A stretch of 64,000 nucleotides of DNA, taken from the NCBI GenBank assembly GCA_025084515.1, contig JAJAGP010000246.1:1-64000 (forward strand). Direction: 5' to 3'. The first letter of the stretch is position 1, and each line of letters starts with the position of its first letter. This DNA comes from Ancistrus triradiatus (lineage: Eukaryota; Chordata; Actinopteri; Siluriformes; Loricariidae). The position numbers were made by a program, and so were the translations under genes. Positions 45,101 through 54,340 of this stretch are shown piece after piece. The notes under the pieces are model-generated. The model saw nothing but the letters and a program-made list of their open reading frames with translations. It did not search any database and was not told the origin of the DNA.

Positions 45101-48100
45101 AAGGTCCAGGGTTCAAATTCCGCCTCTGCCAAGCTGCCACTGTTGGGTCCTTGAGCAAGATCCTTAACCCACAATTGCTTGGATTGTAAGACTTTGTAAG
45201 CTGTAAGTCGCTCTGGATAAGGGCGTCTGCTAAATGCTGTAACTGTGAATATATAAAGAGAAGCAATCATGGAGGGTGGATGATTGGATCAAAGTCGCAT
45301 TCAGACATGAATTATGAATCTGCATTGAGCTTTTGATGTCTGATGATCTGATGGTGTTCTAATGAAACATATAAAGATCTGAAGTGCCTGAAGAAAGCAA
45401 TCAAATTTCCCCCACATTTATGATCTGGAGTTACATGTCAGGTAAAGGACTGGAGAGATGGGAATCATTACCTCAACAGTCAATGCACAGGTGTAGAGTG
45501 ACATTTTGGAGACTTTTTTCATTCCACTGATAATAAATGCATTTGGTGATGATGAAGTCATTTTCCAGAGAGCAAAGAGTGTTAAAGCAAAGACACGGCC
45601 AGTCTCCTTGAATTTGATTGAAAACCTATTGCTCCTTGACAAGACTGCTTCCTTCAAAGCTGAAACTTTCAACCGCTTTTAGAAAAAGCTGGAACCAATT
45701 TGATGTAGAATATAGGGTTTTTTGGGGTTTTTTTTTTTTTTTTTTAGTGAAGTCCGTCAATGAATAAAGCCAGAGGAGGAACAACAAAGTAGTGTGTCCT
45801 CTACTTGATCTGGAAATGCCATTAATTAAACAATTTAATAGAAGTTTATTGAGCTATGGTGTTTGGTATCATATTTGTGATTTGTTTATTTGCTGTGCAG
45901 TGAAACAGCTGGGTCGATATTAGGGGTGGGAATTGCAGGGCACCCCACGATACGATACTATCACGATACTTCGCCCACAATAATGCTGATATCATGATAC
46001 TGTGGTTCTGTGGTACTCGATATATTGCAAGACAATCCCCTACGATACAACAATCTGTGTAACTGAAGATAAAATATTCGTAAACAGGCAAATAGCAGAA
46101 ATCATGTATTAATTAATGTCAGTTTAACGGAACTTGACACCAGTGTATCAATAACGTATCACAAAAGAAAGCCATACGATATATCAGATTATTGATATTT
46201 TGCCCCATTCTCACTCGACATCCTAAAACTGTGTTGAGTCCATAGTTTTTGCCATGGATAGTAAATGAGAAGGGTGAAGCAGGTCCAGCCTGGGTGCAGC
46301 AATTTGTGTTAATAAGGGGAGAAGAATGCTGAGTGCCAATTGTGTCAGCTTCTGCTGTCAGTACAGTTTAACTGACTGTTTGTTTCATTGGTAGACTGAT
46401 TAAATACACACCCTGTCTGTATAAGGTCTTACAGATAACAATGAATATCAGAGCAAAAACCAAGTCATGAGGAGCAAAGAACTGCCTGTAGAGCTCAGAG
46501 ACAGGATTGTGTGGAGACACAAATCTGGAGAAGATCAAACATTCTACTGCACTGAAAGTTCCCAATAGGGCAGTGGCCTCCACAATTCCTATATGGAAGA
46601 AGTTTGGAACAACCAGGCCTTCTAGAGCTGCATCGCCCCACCAAACTAAGTAATCAGGGGGAGAAGGGCCTTGGTAAGAGAGGTGATCAAGAACCCGATT
46701 GTCACTCTGGCTGAGCTCCAAAGATCCTGTGTGCAGACTGGAGAAACTTCCAGAAGGTCAACCATCACTGCAGCACTCCACCATTCTGGGCTTTATGGCA
46801 GAGCGACCAGACAGAAGCCTCCCCTCAGTAAAAGACACATGAAAGTAAAAAAACTATAAAACCACTAAAGCTGGTTTGCAGGTGAAACATGAACCTTTGT
46901 CGTTTCATCTTTAAAAGGTCCCTGTCAGTGAGGGATATTTATCCTGCAGAATTTACGTCCATTAATAAATTTAAAGTGAAAAACAAAGCTAAAACTGATC
47001 TGTATAATCTCTGGTTTGTAAGAGCGTCTGCAGAATGACTGAACGTAAAGTGGAAATTTGTGGAAACCTTCTGGTTTGCAAGTTATATCTTGCAGAAGAT
47101 TCTAAAGGTCTTTAGTCACTTGACCCTTTATTGGAGACACTGTAGGGAAGAAACCTGCCCCAAGCCAAATATTTAAGGTAGTAGGTCTGTTTTTCTGCAG
47201 CTGTTCCACAGGAATCCTTTGAACAAATAGCCTGAAATGTCAACGAGTACATGAGGTCGTATATAGAACAAGTGCAAGCCTGTGGTTATAGATTAGATTG
47301 GTTATAGGAGATGAAATGTCCTTAAGTCCTGAGAAGAATGAGTTTAAGTTTTAGAAACATTTATGGACTTAAACTGACTGGCCGCCGCCCAGGCGTTAAA
47401 TAAAAGACTGAACTTCGATTGAAAATGTTAGGTTAGGAAATCTGGCTGAATGTCGAGCAATTGTTGTAGAGGTTCTCTCTGTGCAGCAGTGTTGCCCCCA
47501 AGTGGTTACTTTAATGTGAGGAATTTAGTTGGATGTGTTCTTGGACTGTTGGCATGATGCATATTTACAACCCCAAATCAGAAAACGTTGGGATGGTATG
47601 GAAAATGCAAATAAAAACAAATGCAGTGTTCCTTACATTTTCTTTGACTTTTATTTTATTTCAGTTTTGATATTGATTTCATTTGTTATGAATATAGAGG
47701 CCTGCAACGCATTAAAAAATAGTTGGGGGAGGGATAATTGAGGGCTAGTTATGAGGTTATAAATAAATAAATAAATAAATAATGACGTGATGTCAATCAT
47801 GATTTGGTACAAAAGCAGTATCCACAAGTTGAGTATTTGATGAGCAAAGATGATCAGAGGATCTCCAGTTTGTCAACAAATATGTGAGAAAATTATTGAA
47901 ATGTTTAAAAACAATGTTCCTCAAAGTAAGATTGGAAGGGATTTACATATTCCTCCCTCTACAGAGCATAATATCATTAAACAATTCAAGGAATCTGGAG
48001 GAATTTCAGTGCATAAAGGGTAAGGGCACAAGCTTAAACTGAAGAGGGGTGATCTCCGATCCCTCAGGCAGCACTGCATCAAGAACCGTCATTCATCAAT

Positions 48101-51100
48101 AGCTGACAGACCCACATGGACAAGGGATTCCTTTATCAAATCTTTATCAAGCTCTACAATACAGAGTTACATTCACTAATACCACTTAAAAAGAAAGAAG
48201 CCTTATGTTATAATCATGTCCAGAAGCGGCTCGACTTCTCTGGGCTTGGAGGCATCTGGGATGGACCATCACCCAGTGGAAACGGGGGTTGTGTTATTTT
48301 TTCCTTGCATTTTCCATACTGTCCCAACCTTTTCTGGTTCGGAGTTGTAGTATTTAGTGAATAATGTGTACTAAAAAGCTCTGATTAAAGTTGACAGCAT
48401 TAGTCTGAGTGCATTGTGTTGTGTGTGCTGCAGGACTCTTTGCCTTGCTGCTGATCGTGCTGGAGTGGACTCGGCCTGGCCTGCCCTCCCCGCTGAGGCC
48501 CATCTGTGACCTGCGTGTTCTGGACCACTTCATCAAGCAGGCACGAGATGCTGAGGTTGCTATGGTAAGGCACACAAATACTTCTAAATCATTACTGATA
48601 AGATACATAAAAAGTAACGCTGGCATTTATGAGAAAGAGCCCCCAATTTATCCCAGTCAGGGTCATGACCTGAGCACCCTGACTGCCTAACCTTTTATCA
48701 GTCTACGGTTAATAGTTAAAAATCACCCACTGCTTAAGGAAGCAAGTTTACAATAATCTACAGTCGTGCTTGAAAGTTTCAGAGTTTTACACAAGGGGAA
48801 GTGTATCATGCTACCAACAAAGGAGATTTCTGAGAAGTTCAGAAAAAGAGTTATTGATGCTCATCAAGATGCAACAGGTTACAAAACCATCTCTAAAGAG
48901 TTTGGACTCTTTAGGACGAATCCACAGTCAGACAGGTGGCATACAAATGGAAGAAAACCATTGTTACCCTCCCCAGGAGTGGTCGACCAACAGAGCTCAC
49001 TCCAAGAGCAAGGCGTGTAATAGCTGGCGAGGTCACAAAGGACCCCAGGGTAACTTCTAAGCAACTGAAGGCCTCTCTCACATTGGCTAATGTTAATGTT
49101 CATGAGTCCACCATCAGAAGAACACTGAACAACAATGGTGTGCATGGCAGGGCTGCAAGGAGAAAGCCACTGCTCTCCAAAAAGAACATTGCTGCTCGTC
49201 TGCATTTTGCTAAAGATCACGTGGACGAGCCAGAAGGCCATTGGAAGAATGTTTTGTGGATGGATGAGACCAAAATAGAACTTTTTTGGTTTAAAAGAAA
49301 AGCGTTACGTTTGGAGAAAGGAAAACACTGCATTCCAGCATAAGAACCTTATCCCATCTGTGAAACATGGTGGTGGTAGTATCATGGTTTGGGCCTGTTT
49401 TTGCTGCATCTGGGCTGGATGGCTTGCCATCATTGATGGAACAATGAATTCTGAATGATATCAGAGAATTCCAAGGAAAATGTCAGGCCATCTGTCCATG
49501 AACTGAATCTCAAGAGAAGGTGGGTCATGCAGCAAGACAAACGACCCTAAGCACACAAGTCGTTCTACCAAAGAATGGTTACAGAAGAATAAAGTTCATG
49601 TTTTGGAATGGCCAAGTCAAAGTCCTGACCTTAATCCAATGGAAATGCTGTGGAAGGACCTGAAAGCGAGCAGCTAATGTTTAGGAAACCCACCACCAAC
49701 ATCACAGAGCTGAAGCTGTTTCTGTACGGAGGAATGGGCTAAAATTCCTCCAAGCCGGTGTGCAGGACTGATCAACAGCTACAGGAAACGTTTAGCTGCA
49801 GTTTTATTGCTGCACAGGGGGGTCACACCAGATACTGAAAGCAAAGAAAGGGTCACATACTTTTGCCACTCACTAATATGTAATATTGGATCATTTTCCT
49901 CAATAAATAAATGACCAAGTATAATATTTTGTCTCATTTGTGTAACTGGGTTCTCTTTATCTACTTTTAGGACTTGTGTGAAAATCTGATGATGTTTTAG
50001 GTCATATTTATGCAGAAATGTAGAAAATTCTAAAGGGTTCACAAACTTTCAAGCACCACTGTACTTTATATAACAGATCTTATGATAAGTAATGATATGT
50101 AGGTTATTGTTTAAACCACTTACATTAAGATACAGTTGGCCAAAACCATTAACACAAAGCATATTTCATAATAAAGTGTTGAAAAATCCCATGAGCTAAT
50201 TGATTAATTGGTCACTCTAAATTAGCCTGGTGTGAGTGTGAGTGACTAGAGCCGACGAAAAGTCGTGAATAGCCGAAAGCAACATTAAATACAAAAAACA
50301 AACAAACAAAGAACATGCTCTTAGTGTAAAAAGGGGAAAAGCAGCAGCCAGCGGCCATGAGCCGTACGGAGGCACTCATTGGCCTACTGCCTTTCTCCCT
50401 CCCTTGTCTCTCTTTCTGTGATAATATTTTTTTTTACTTGACATAAATTCAGTTCTGATGTTATCTGGACTGTCTTCGGTAACGTTGCCACCTTCTTTGT
50501 CTCGGTACCTTAGAGGGTTTGTAAAGAGGAATGCAGCATTGCCGTACCTCTCACTGTTCCATCGCCCAGAGTGGATTTTGCCGTTTGGGAAGATAAAACC
50601 GTGAGTGGTTTCTTACCTTCTCTGAGATTAAGACATGTCCTTGTCCATGTTGCATCCATTATTTGTTCATCTTAGTTTGGCATAGCTGAATGGCTTTGTC
50701 ATTCCAGTTGGAGGAGCAAGCTCAAGAAGTCCAGACGGGGTTATGGCTCTTAAACATGGCCATCAGCTCGTTAAGTACGTCCATCAGCGACTCTGCACTG
50801 CACTCCCACATAGATGCCAGCATCAGAAACATTGCCAGTATCAGGCAGGTTCTGCGCAGCCTCAGCATACAGGTGAGTGAGAGCTGGTGCTACACTCCTA
50901 CATGCGGTGGAATGAAACTTCATGTAATCCTACTGCTTACATCAGGGTTTGTTAAAGTCTGAGAAATCAGTCATGTTCAGGATTCAATCAACATAACAGA
51001 AGCTGTGTATCAGGGTGGGAAAAACAAAAAAGCGCACTGTGAAATAAATGGCAAGATGTTTTTTCCAGTTACTGCCAGTGAAGCCCGGGTATCCGGGAGT

Positions 51101-52819
51101 GGCTCATAATGAAGCGTTCAAAGCCATTTGTCTGATGAGTGTTAGGCTACGTTCACACAGCAAGAAATGTGGCTCAAATCCGATTAGAAAGGGCACGTTA
51201 TTCGGTAGAGAAGGGGATTGGAAAGAACCATACGATACAATCACGTTAGATGGGTCACGATACGATTATATCACGATACATTGCGATTTTTTGCGATATT
51301 CCACATCGTTCACTGAAAATATAAACACAGCTCAAACACAAGTTATGGTGTACGATCTGAGTCGTGTTAATCCATCACATCACATTCGTAATTCAAATTG
51401 AGTCAAAACACTGTACAGCGACATCTACAGGAGGGAAAAGTGTAGTTTACACCCCATTCCTCCCAAACGAAATCGCTATTTTGAGCTGAAAATCGATGTC
51501 ACGAAAGTAAATATCGCGATTTATTGCTGTCTTGATATTGTAGCACAGCCCTATTATCCAGCCACGGCCACTTCTTTGGTTTGTGTCCTTGATTTCTTTT
51601 AACTTCGCTTTTAAGCTTTTTATTTTCCTCTGACTGGTTCGGCCAGGCTGAATTAGCACAAATCTGATTCTTTCAGAGCTATGTGGACACGCTAATCTGA
51701 TCTTTTCTAATCTAATCTGAGCCTCTTTCATATGTGGTCCTCAGCACTCCTCGGAGAAGTGAGGGAGGTTTTCAGTGGTGGGATAGCGAAGTATCAGCCC
51801 TCATAAATATTTCGGGTCTCTGTGCGAACAAAATTAGATGGAAAATAATCACAAACCGCTCCGTGTTTGAGGATATTTATAAAGAAAAACCCGAACACGG
51901 CCACAGTTGGATATGGCTGCAGCGTCAAAGGAAAAAAAGCTTAAATAGCCTTAATCTTTCATCCCATCTTTCTAACTCATGCACGTTTGCTCCATAGACA
52001 CTCAGAGACGCACGGGCTTCAATGAGTGTCTATTAGGTCTGTGTCTGGAACAGATTTTGCACTCTAGTTTCACATGGTTTTACTTCTCACAGATACTTCT
52101 TTACTATTTATCAGAGGACACAATAAACATAATCAAACAGGTACTTGGATAAGCTGCCGGCGTGGCTCTGATGTTCTGTTCATGAGGTGTGTCCGTTTAC
52201 TATTAGAGCCAAGGCGGGAGGGTTATGTAGTGCAGTGCGCTCAGTTCAAACAACTACTATTACTACAGAGCAGCAGCGCAGCTTTGGTTCTGCGCACTGA
52301 TAACCTTACTAGGAATAGGCCTAGAGTTTGTAGCGATTGTAAGCCAGAGTTGGGAGGTCTTAAAGGTTTGTATGCGTACGTGTAAGGGAGAGAGTAACGA
52401 AGGCGAGCGCTGTATCCCACGCTATCAGAGTCTGATATGCATGTTTGTGGAAGACACACACATTCACAGGATTCACGGAAGTTTTGCAATGCCAGATTGT
52501 ATCGGCGTGTTCAGGGAACGCTGAGATCGGTTCATTTCGGTTCACTTCGGTCGCCGGAGATATCAATTACGCATTATCTCACGCCAGTCGATCATAGATA
52601 ACGTAACACACAACACAGATGCTGTTCGGCGCTTTTGAGTAACATGTACTGAATCCGTTCCCCTGCCTTTCTCTCTCACAGGACTACGTGCCTGACGATG
52701 CTAGTTTAGGCGTCCAGGAGACATGGCGAGTGTCTTCTGCCTCAGAGCTCTTCGAGGTTCACATCAACTTCCTGCGCGGGAAAGTCCGTCTCTTGCTCGC
52801 CAACGCACCCGTCTGCTAG
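39092..52819 (+). CDS. epo: Erythropoietin, five coding exons, 178 residues
   Basis: Secreted four-helix cytokine that binds the EPO receptor and drives red-cell production. Exons: 39092-39107, 48434-48564, 50514-50600, 50708-50872 and 52682-52819, all with GT-AG borders and phases 1-0-0-0 as in mammalian EPO. The third exon is 87 bp, as I recall for human. The signal peptide starts MFHCSGLFALLLIVLEWTRP and is probably cut near residue 22-25. The four disulfide cysteines are present: Cys30 (RPICDLRVL) with Cys178, and Cys52 with Cys56 (VCKEEC). The receptor-contacting NFLRGKVRL motif is at 162-170. The protein stops immediately after Cys178. There is no N-X-S/T sequon. Intron 1 (9.3 kb) is swollen by transposons. 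It is convergent with pop7, a neighbour in mammals too. Confidence 0.97.
39467..40510 (-). mobile_element. Tc1-like transposon in epo intron 1, degraded
   Basis: The left end carries the 'cactttattaggtacac' terminal motif. Further along come 'gggttggacccctttttgcc' and 'attttggtccatatctccac', then transposase in reverse: a VYTEWSEKQKISSEG helix-turn-helix piece near 40,240-40,290, and the first-catalytic-region coding DNA near 39,890-39,960. There is an internal tandem duplication of about 33 bp at 39,958-40,032 ('ttttggtgagcctgtgtgaa' twice). The right terminal repeat is lost. Confidence 0.82.
40511..41275. other. epo intron 1, no further feature recognised
   Basis: Intronic DNA between two Tc1 remnants. 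Pieces near 40,700-40,960 ('ggttctgtggtgctatggga', 'ccaagaagatggattgttca') look transposon-derived but could not be assigned. Confidence 0.4.
41276..41650 (+). mobile_element. Tc1-like transposon 5' fragment in epo intron 1
   Basis: Same family as 48,761-50,061: 'gatctatcaggtgtgagtgg', 'ctgctgtatttaaagaacag', 'catgtttgtggacgtgtatc', then the degraded start of the transposase frame. Right part missing. Confidence 0.75.
41725..42187. mobile_element. hAT-type MITE ('agggctgggcaat' ends) in epo intron 1
   Basis: Left end 'tagggctgggcaattaatc' and right end 'tcatatcacccagcacta' are imperfect complements. AT-rich interior with 'aaaattataaaaattgattt'. No coding sequence. A clean 8-bp target duplication was not found for this copy. 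Confidence 0.6.
42188..44072. other. epo intron 1, no gene recognised
   Basis: Intronic. Includes a segment (42,420-42,640) sharing blocks with 36,850-37,260. Open frames at 43,242-43,584 have no domain and no splice support. Confidence 0.45.
44073..44397. mobile_element. hAT-type MITE ('ggggtgggcgatat' ends) in epo intron 1
   Basis: Left end 'taggggtgggcgatatgg' and right end 'gatacgataaaatatcgtca...attgcccac' form inverted ends with many 'atcacgata' subrepeats. Non-coding, about 325 bp. Related copies lie at 41,725, 45,922, 51,205 and 53,723. Confidence 0.7.
44398..45062. other. epo intron 1, possible Tc1-derived traces
   Basis: Between 44,560 and 44,890 blocks such as 'gagctgtcagctgaaacggt' and 'agaaaattcaacacagtgtg' look like a degraded transposase N-terminus, but no ends were found. 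No gene. Confidence 0.4.
45063..45245 (-). repeat. SINE-like dispersed repeat in epo intron 1
   Basis: Reverse-oriented, well-preserved copy: 'ccagaaggtccagggttcaa', 'ccactgttgggtccttgagc', 'gtcgctctggataagggcgt', 'ctgctaaatgctgtaa'. Confidence 0.75.
45922..46207. mobile_element. hAT-type MITE in epo intron 1
   Basis: 'taggggtgggaattgcaggg' at the left, 'gatatttt-gcccca' at the right, and 'cacgatacgatac' subrepeats inside. Diverged member of the family at 44,073. Confidence 0.6.
46370..46862 (+). mobile_element. Tc1-like transposon 5' fragment in epo intron 1
   Basis: Same family as 9,159-10,555 but on the plus strand. The blocks 'aaagaactgcctgtagagct' and 'gtgtggagacacaaatctgg' encode the transposase helix-turn-helix region. 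They are followed by VREVIKNPIVTLAELQRSC and TITAALHHSGLYGR in the 46,671-46,859 frame. The catalytic core and right end are absent. Confidence 0.78.
47568..48347 (+). mobile_element. Tc1-like transposon in epo intron 1, internally deleted
   Basis: TA-flanked (47566-47567 and 48348-48349), with ends caaccccaaatcagaaaacg and its near complement. The transposase N-terminal half is recognisable ('atgtgagaaaattattgaaa', 'catctgggatggaccatcac') but frame-broken, and the catalytic half is deleted. It ends only 86 bp before epo exon 2. Confidence 0.87.
48434..48564 (+). CDS. epo: epo exon 2
   Basis: Acceptor AG at 48432-48433, donor GTAAGG at 48565. It enters in phase 1 and leaves in phase 0. It encodes residues 6-49: the signal-peptide core, SPLRPICDLRVLDHFIKQ with Cys30, and most of helix A. 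Confidence 0.96.
48761..50061 (+). mobile_element. Near full-length Tc1-like transposon in epo intron 2
   Basis: 1,301 bp, TA on both sides (48759-48760, 50062-50063), ends cagtcgtgcttgaaagtttc and ...tttcaagcaccactg. The plus frame 48,936-49,343 gives much of a transposase: TIVTLPRSGRPTELTPRARR (linker with GRPR-like hook), VTKDPRVTSKQLKASL, NNNGVHGRAARRKPLLSKK and VLWMDETKIELF (first catalytic Asp). Frameshifts before and after leave it inactive; the later LNPMEMLWKDLK segment (Glu) is near 49,630-49,665. It makes up two-thirds of intron 2. Confidence 0.93.
50205..50300. repeat. SINE-like repeat fragment in epo intron 2
   Basis: 'attggtcactctaaattagc', 'ctggtgtgagtgtgagtgac', followed by a 'gccgacgaaaagtcgtgaat' end. 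Short and diverged. Confidence 0.5.
50514..50600 (+). CDS. epo: epo exon 3
   Basis: Acceptor TTAG ending at 50513, donor GTGAGT at 50601. It is 87 bp, phase 0-0, residues 50-78: RVCKEECSIAVPLTV then RVDFAVWEDKT. It holds the small disulfide pair and the A-B loop, where human EPO carries two N-glycans; here none of the positions is a sequon. Confidence 0.95.
50708..50872 (+). CDS. epo: epo exon 4
   Basis: Acceptor CCAG ending at 50707, donor GTGAGT at 50873. It is 165 bp, phase 0-0, residues 79-133, covering helices B and C (EEQAQEVQTGLWLLN, then HIDASIRNIASIRQVLRSL). Confidence 0.96.
51145..51745. mobile_element. MITE with a nested hAT-type MITE, epo intron 4
   Basis: The outer ends are 'aggctacgttcacacagcaa' with 'caaatccgattagaaag' (51,145-51,190) and the complementary 'agctatgtggacacgctaat' region near 51,675-51,700. 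Inside, 51,205-51,560 contains the 'gatacgattatatcacgata' subrepeats and a right end at 'tattgtagcacagcccta', typical of the hAT-like family seen at 44,073. Non-coding. Confidence 0.6.
52682..52819 (+). CDS. epo: epo exon 5 and stop
   Basis: Acceptor ACAG ending at 52681. It encodes residues 134-178: the C-D loop (DYVPDDASLGVQE), helix D (SELFEVHINFLRGKVRLLLA) and the terminal APVC, followed by TAG at 52817-52819. Confidence 0.95.
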   Translation, partial: DYVPDDASLGVQETWRVSSASELFEVHINFLRGKVRLLLANAPVC

Positions 52820-53441
52820 CTGGACATCGGCTGATTGGAGCAGAACGAACTGGGACTCGAGTTGGACGTTGCACGGTGGACGCTGAACGCAGACTGAAAT
52901 CTTAAGAGCGATGAAAGCAAAGAGTGTCAGGACTCGTCCTGAATGTTCTCACTGGAGGAAGTGTGGCAATATGTCTTTGCTTTATGGACACCACGATGTA
53001 GCTCCCTTCACCGCTGGCATGACCAACGCTGCACGCTGTTTGCATGCGAGGCCGTCCGTCGCCCATTTCTTTCCCTCTGACTGACGTCTGTCCGCTATTG
53101 CCCTGTAAAGACTGTCGAATCTCACTGTGTTGGTGTTAAGTTCATGATGTTCAGTATTTATACAGAGGTCTAGTTCTATCAGCTGGAATTAGACTTGGAT
53201 TCGGATTTGCCAAACGTTTGAGATCGTATGAGGAAGCCACCCGCTTTCCGACTTAGCCTTTATCACCTCTAATAACTGACCTGCTGATTACGTCATATTT
53301 ATCATTCTCAGTAATGCACTGCTGCTTTTATAGTTTTTTGTATTGTGTGTGTGTGAATGCGTGTGGGTGGGCCAAGTTTATATATCATTGTGAGGACCAA
53401 ATGTCCACACAAGAGCAGGACAATCCTTACCTTGTTACCTA
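52820..53441 (+). other. epo 3' untranslated region and proximal flank
   Basis: Follows the epo stop codon. No canonical AATAAA was found close to the stop in my reading, so the poly(A) site is not assigned. A short (TG)n stretch lies at 53,345-53,370. Confidence 0.5.
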
Positions 53442-53935
53442 CAGTACTGTGCAAAAATCTTAGGACACCATTGGATTGGATATACATGTTTTAGCAATGG
53501 TATAATGAGCATATACAATTCATTCTGTTAAGTCTCCTAAGTAGAATACAACCAGAAAATACAGGACATTTGTATACAGTGTTGAAAACTGAAACAAATC
53601 AGTCAAAAACAGCTTCATCGGGAGGCCAAGTGGACCCTTCTAGGAGAAGTCTGAAGAAGCTTGATCAGGAATGGCCTTTTTGGAAGGGTAGCAGCCAAGA
53701 AACCTTGTCAGAAGGCTAAGATTAGGGCTGGGCAATATGACAACATGTTATCATATTGTGATATATGTGATACATGCTGATAAAGATCGTGTATCTGAAA
53801 ATATCTTTCAAAATTGTGACATAATATTGTTTTCATATCGCCCATCCATTGCTAAGATACTGGAATGAAGATTGGTGGAATCTTCGGCGCTAAAACAACA
53901 ATCTAATGGTGGCCTAAGACTTTTGCACAGTACTT
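53442..53935. mobile_element. Tc1-derived MITE with nested hAT MITE
   Basis: TA-flanked (53440-53441, 53936-53937) with ends cagtactgtgcaaaaatctt and the complement 'aagacttttgcacagtactt'. The interior keeps traces of a transposase ('atcaggaatggcctttttgg', 'gaagggtagcagccaagaaa'). A 128-bp insert interrupts it at 53,723-53,850. Confidence 0.85.
53723..53850. mobile_element. hAT-type MITE with perfect 8-bp target duplication
   Basis: 128 bp between identical direct repeats GCTAAGAT (53715-53722 and 53851-53858). The left end 'tagggctgggcaatatga' is partly complementary to the right 'catatcgcccatcc'. The duplication size and ends place this family in the hAT group and date this copy after the host MITE. 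Confidence 0.85.
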
Positions 53936-54009
53936 TATATATATATATACTGCACATTTCTTTTGAAAAATCAAAAGAGCTGAAAGTTTTGGTTAAGGTT
54001 AATGAGGTA

Positions 54010-54046
54010 TAGGGTTAGGTTAGGGGTTAGGGGGTAGGATTTGGGT
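54010..54046. repeat. Short interstitial telomere-like repeat
   Basis: Degenerate GGTTAGG units ('agggttaggttaggggttag') over about 35 bp. Too short and irregular to be a telomere relic with confidence. Confidence 0.5.
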
Positions 54047-54129
54047 TATGTACAGGTGTAGATGTACAAATAAATTCGATACAGTAGCATTATTTCATTG
54101 GAAAGTCCCTACAATGATACAAAGACAAA

Positions 54130-54162
54130 TGTGTGTATGTGTGTGTGTGTGTGTGTGTGTCT
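54130..54162. repeat. (TG)n microsatellite
   Basis: About 15 TG units with one interruption (gtgtgtatgtgtgtg...). Confidence 0.9.
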
Positions 54163-54267
54163 GAGAGGGAGAACGAGGGAGAAGATATCAGTGGACAGAC
54201 TGTTTACAGGTCACTTCTGGTAAAAGGAGGAGAGACCAAATAGCTGTGTTTTTTGGGGAAAACTGGG

Positions 54268-54340
54268 GGGTTACGTGAGGAATGATGGGACCATGTGCTG
54301 ATTATAAGCGTCTGCACTGGACTCACGTGCGAGCACGCAG
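54268..54340 (+). promoter_or_regulatory. Candidate hypoxia-response element cluster 3' of epo
   Basis: Three RCGTG cores in about 70 bp: TACGTG at 54272-54277, ACGTGC at 54325-54330 and GCGTG on the minus strand within 54334-54338. The block 'cacgtgcgagcacgcagcc' resembles the human EPO 3' enhancer arrangement of an ACGTGC core followed by a CACAG-like half site, with a different spacing. It lies about 1.5 kb beyond the stop codon. This is a motif-based suggestion only. Confidence 0.35.
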
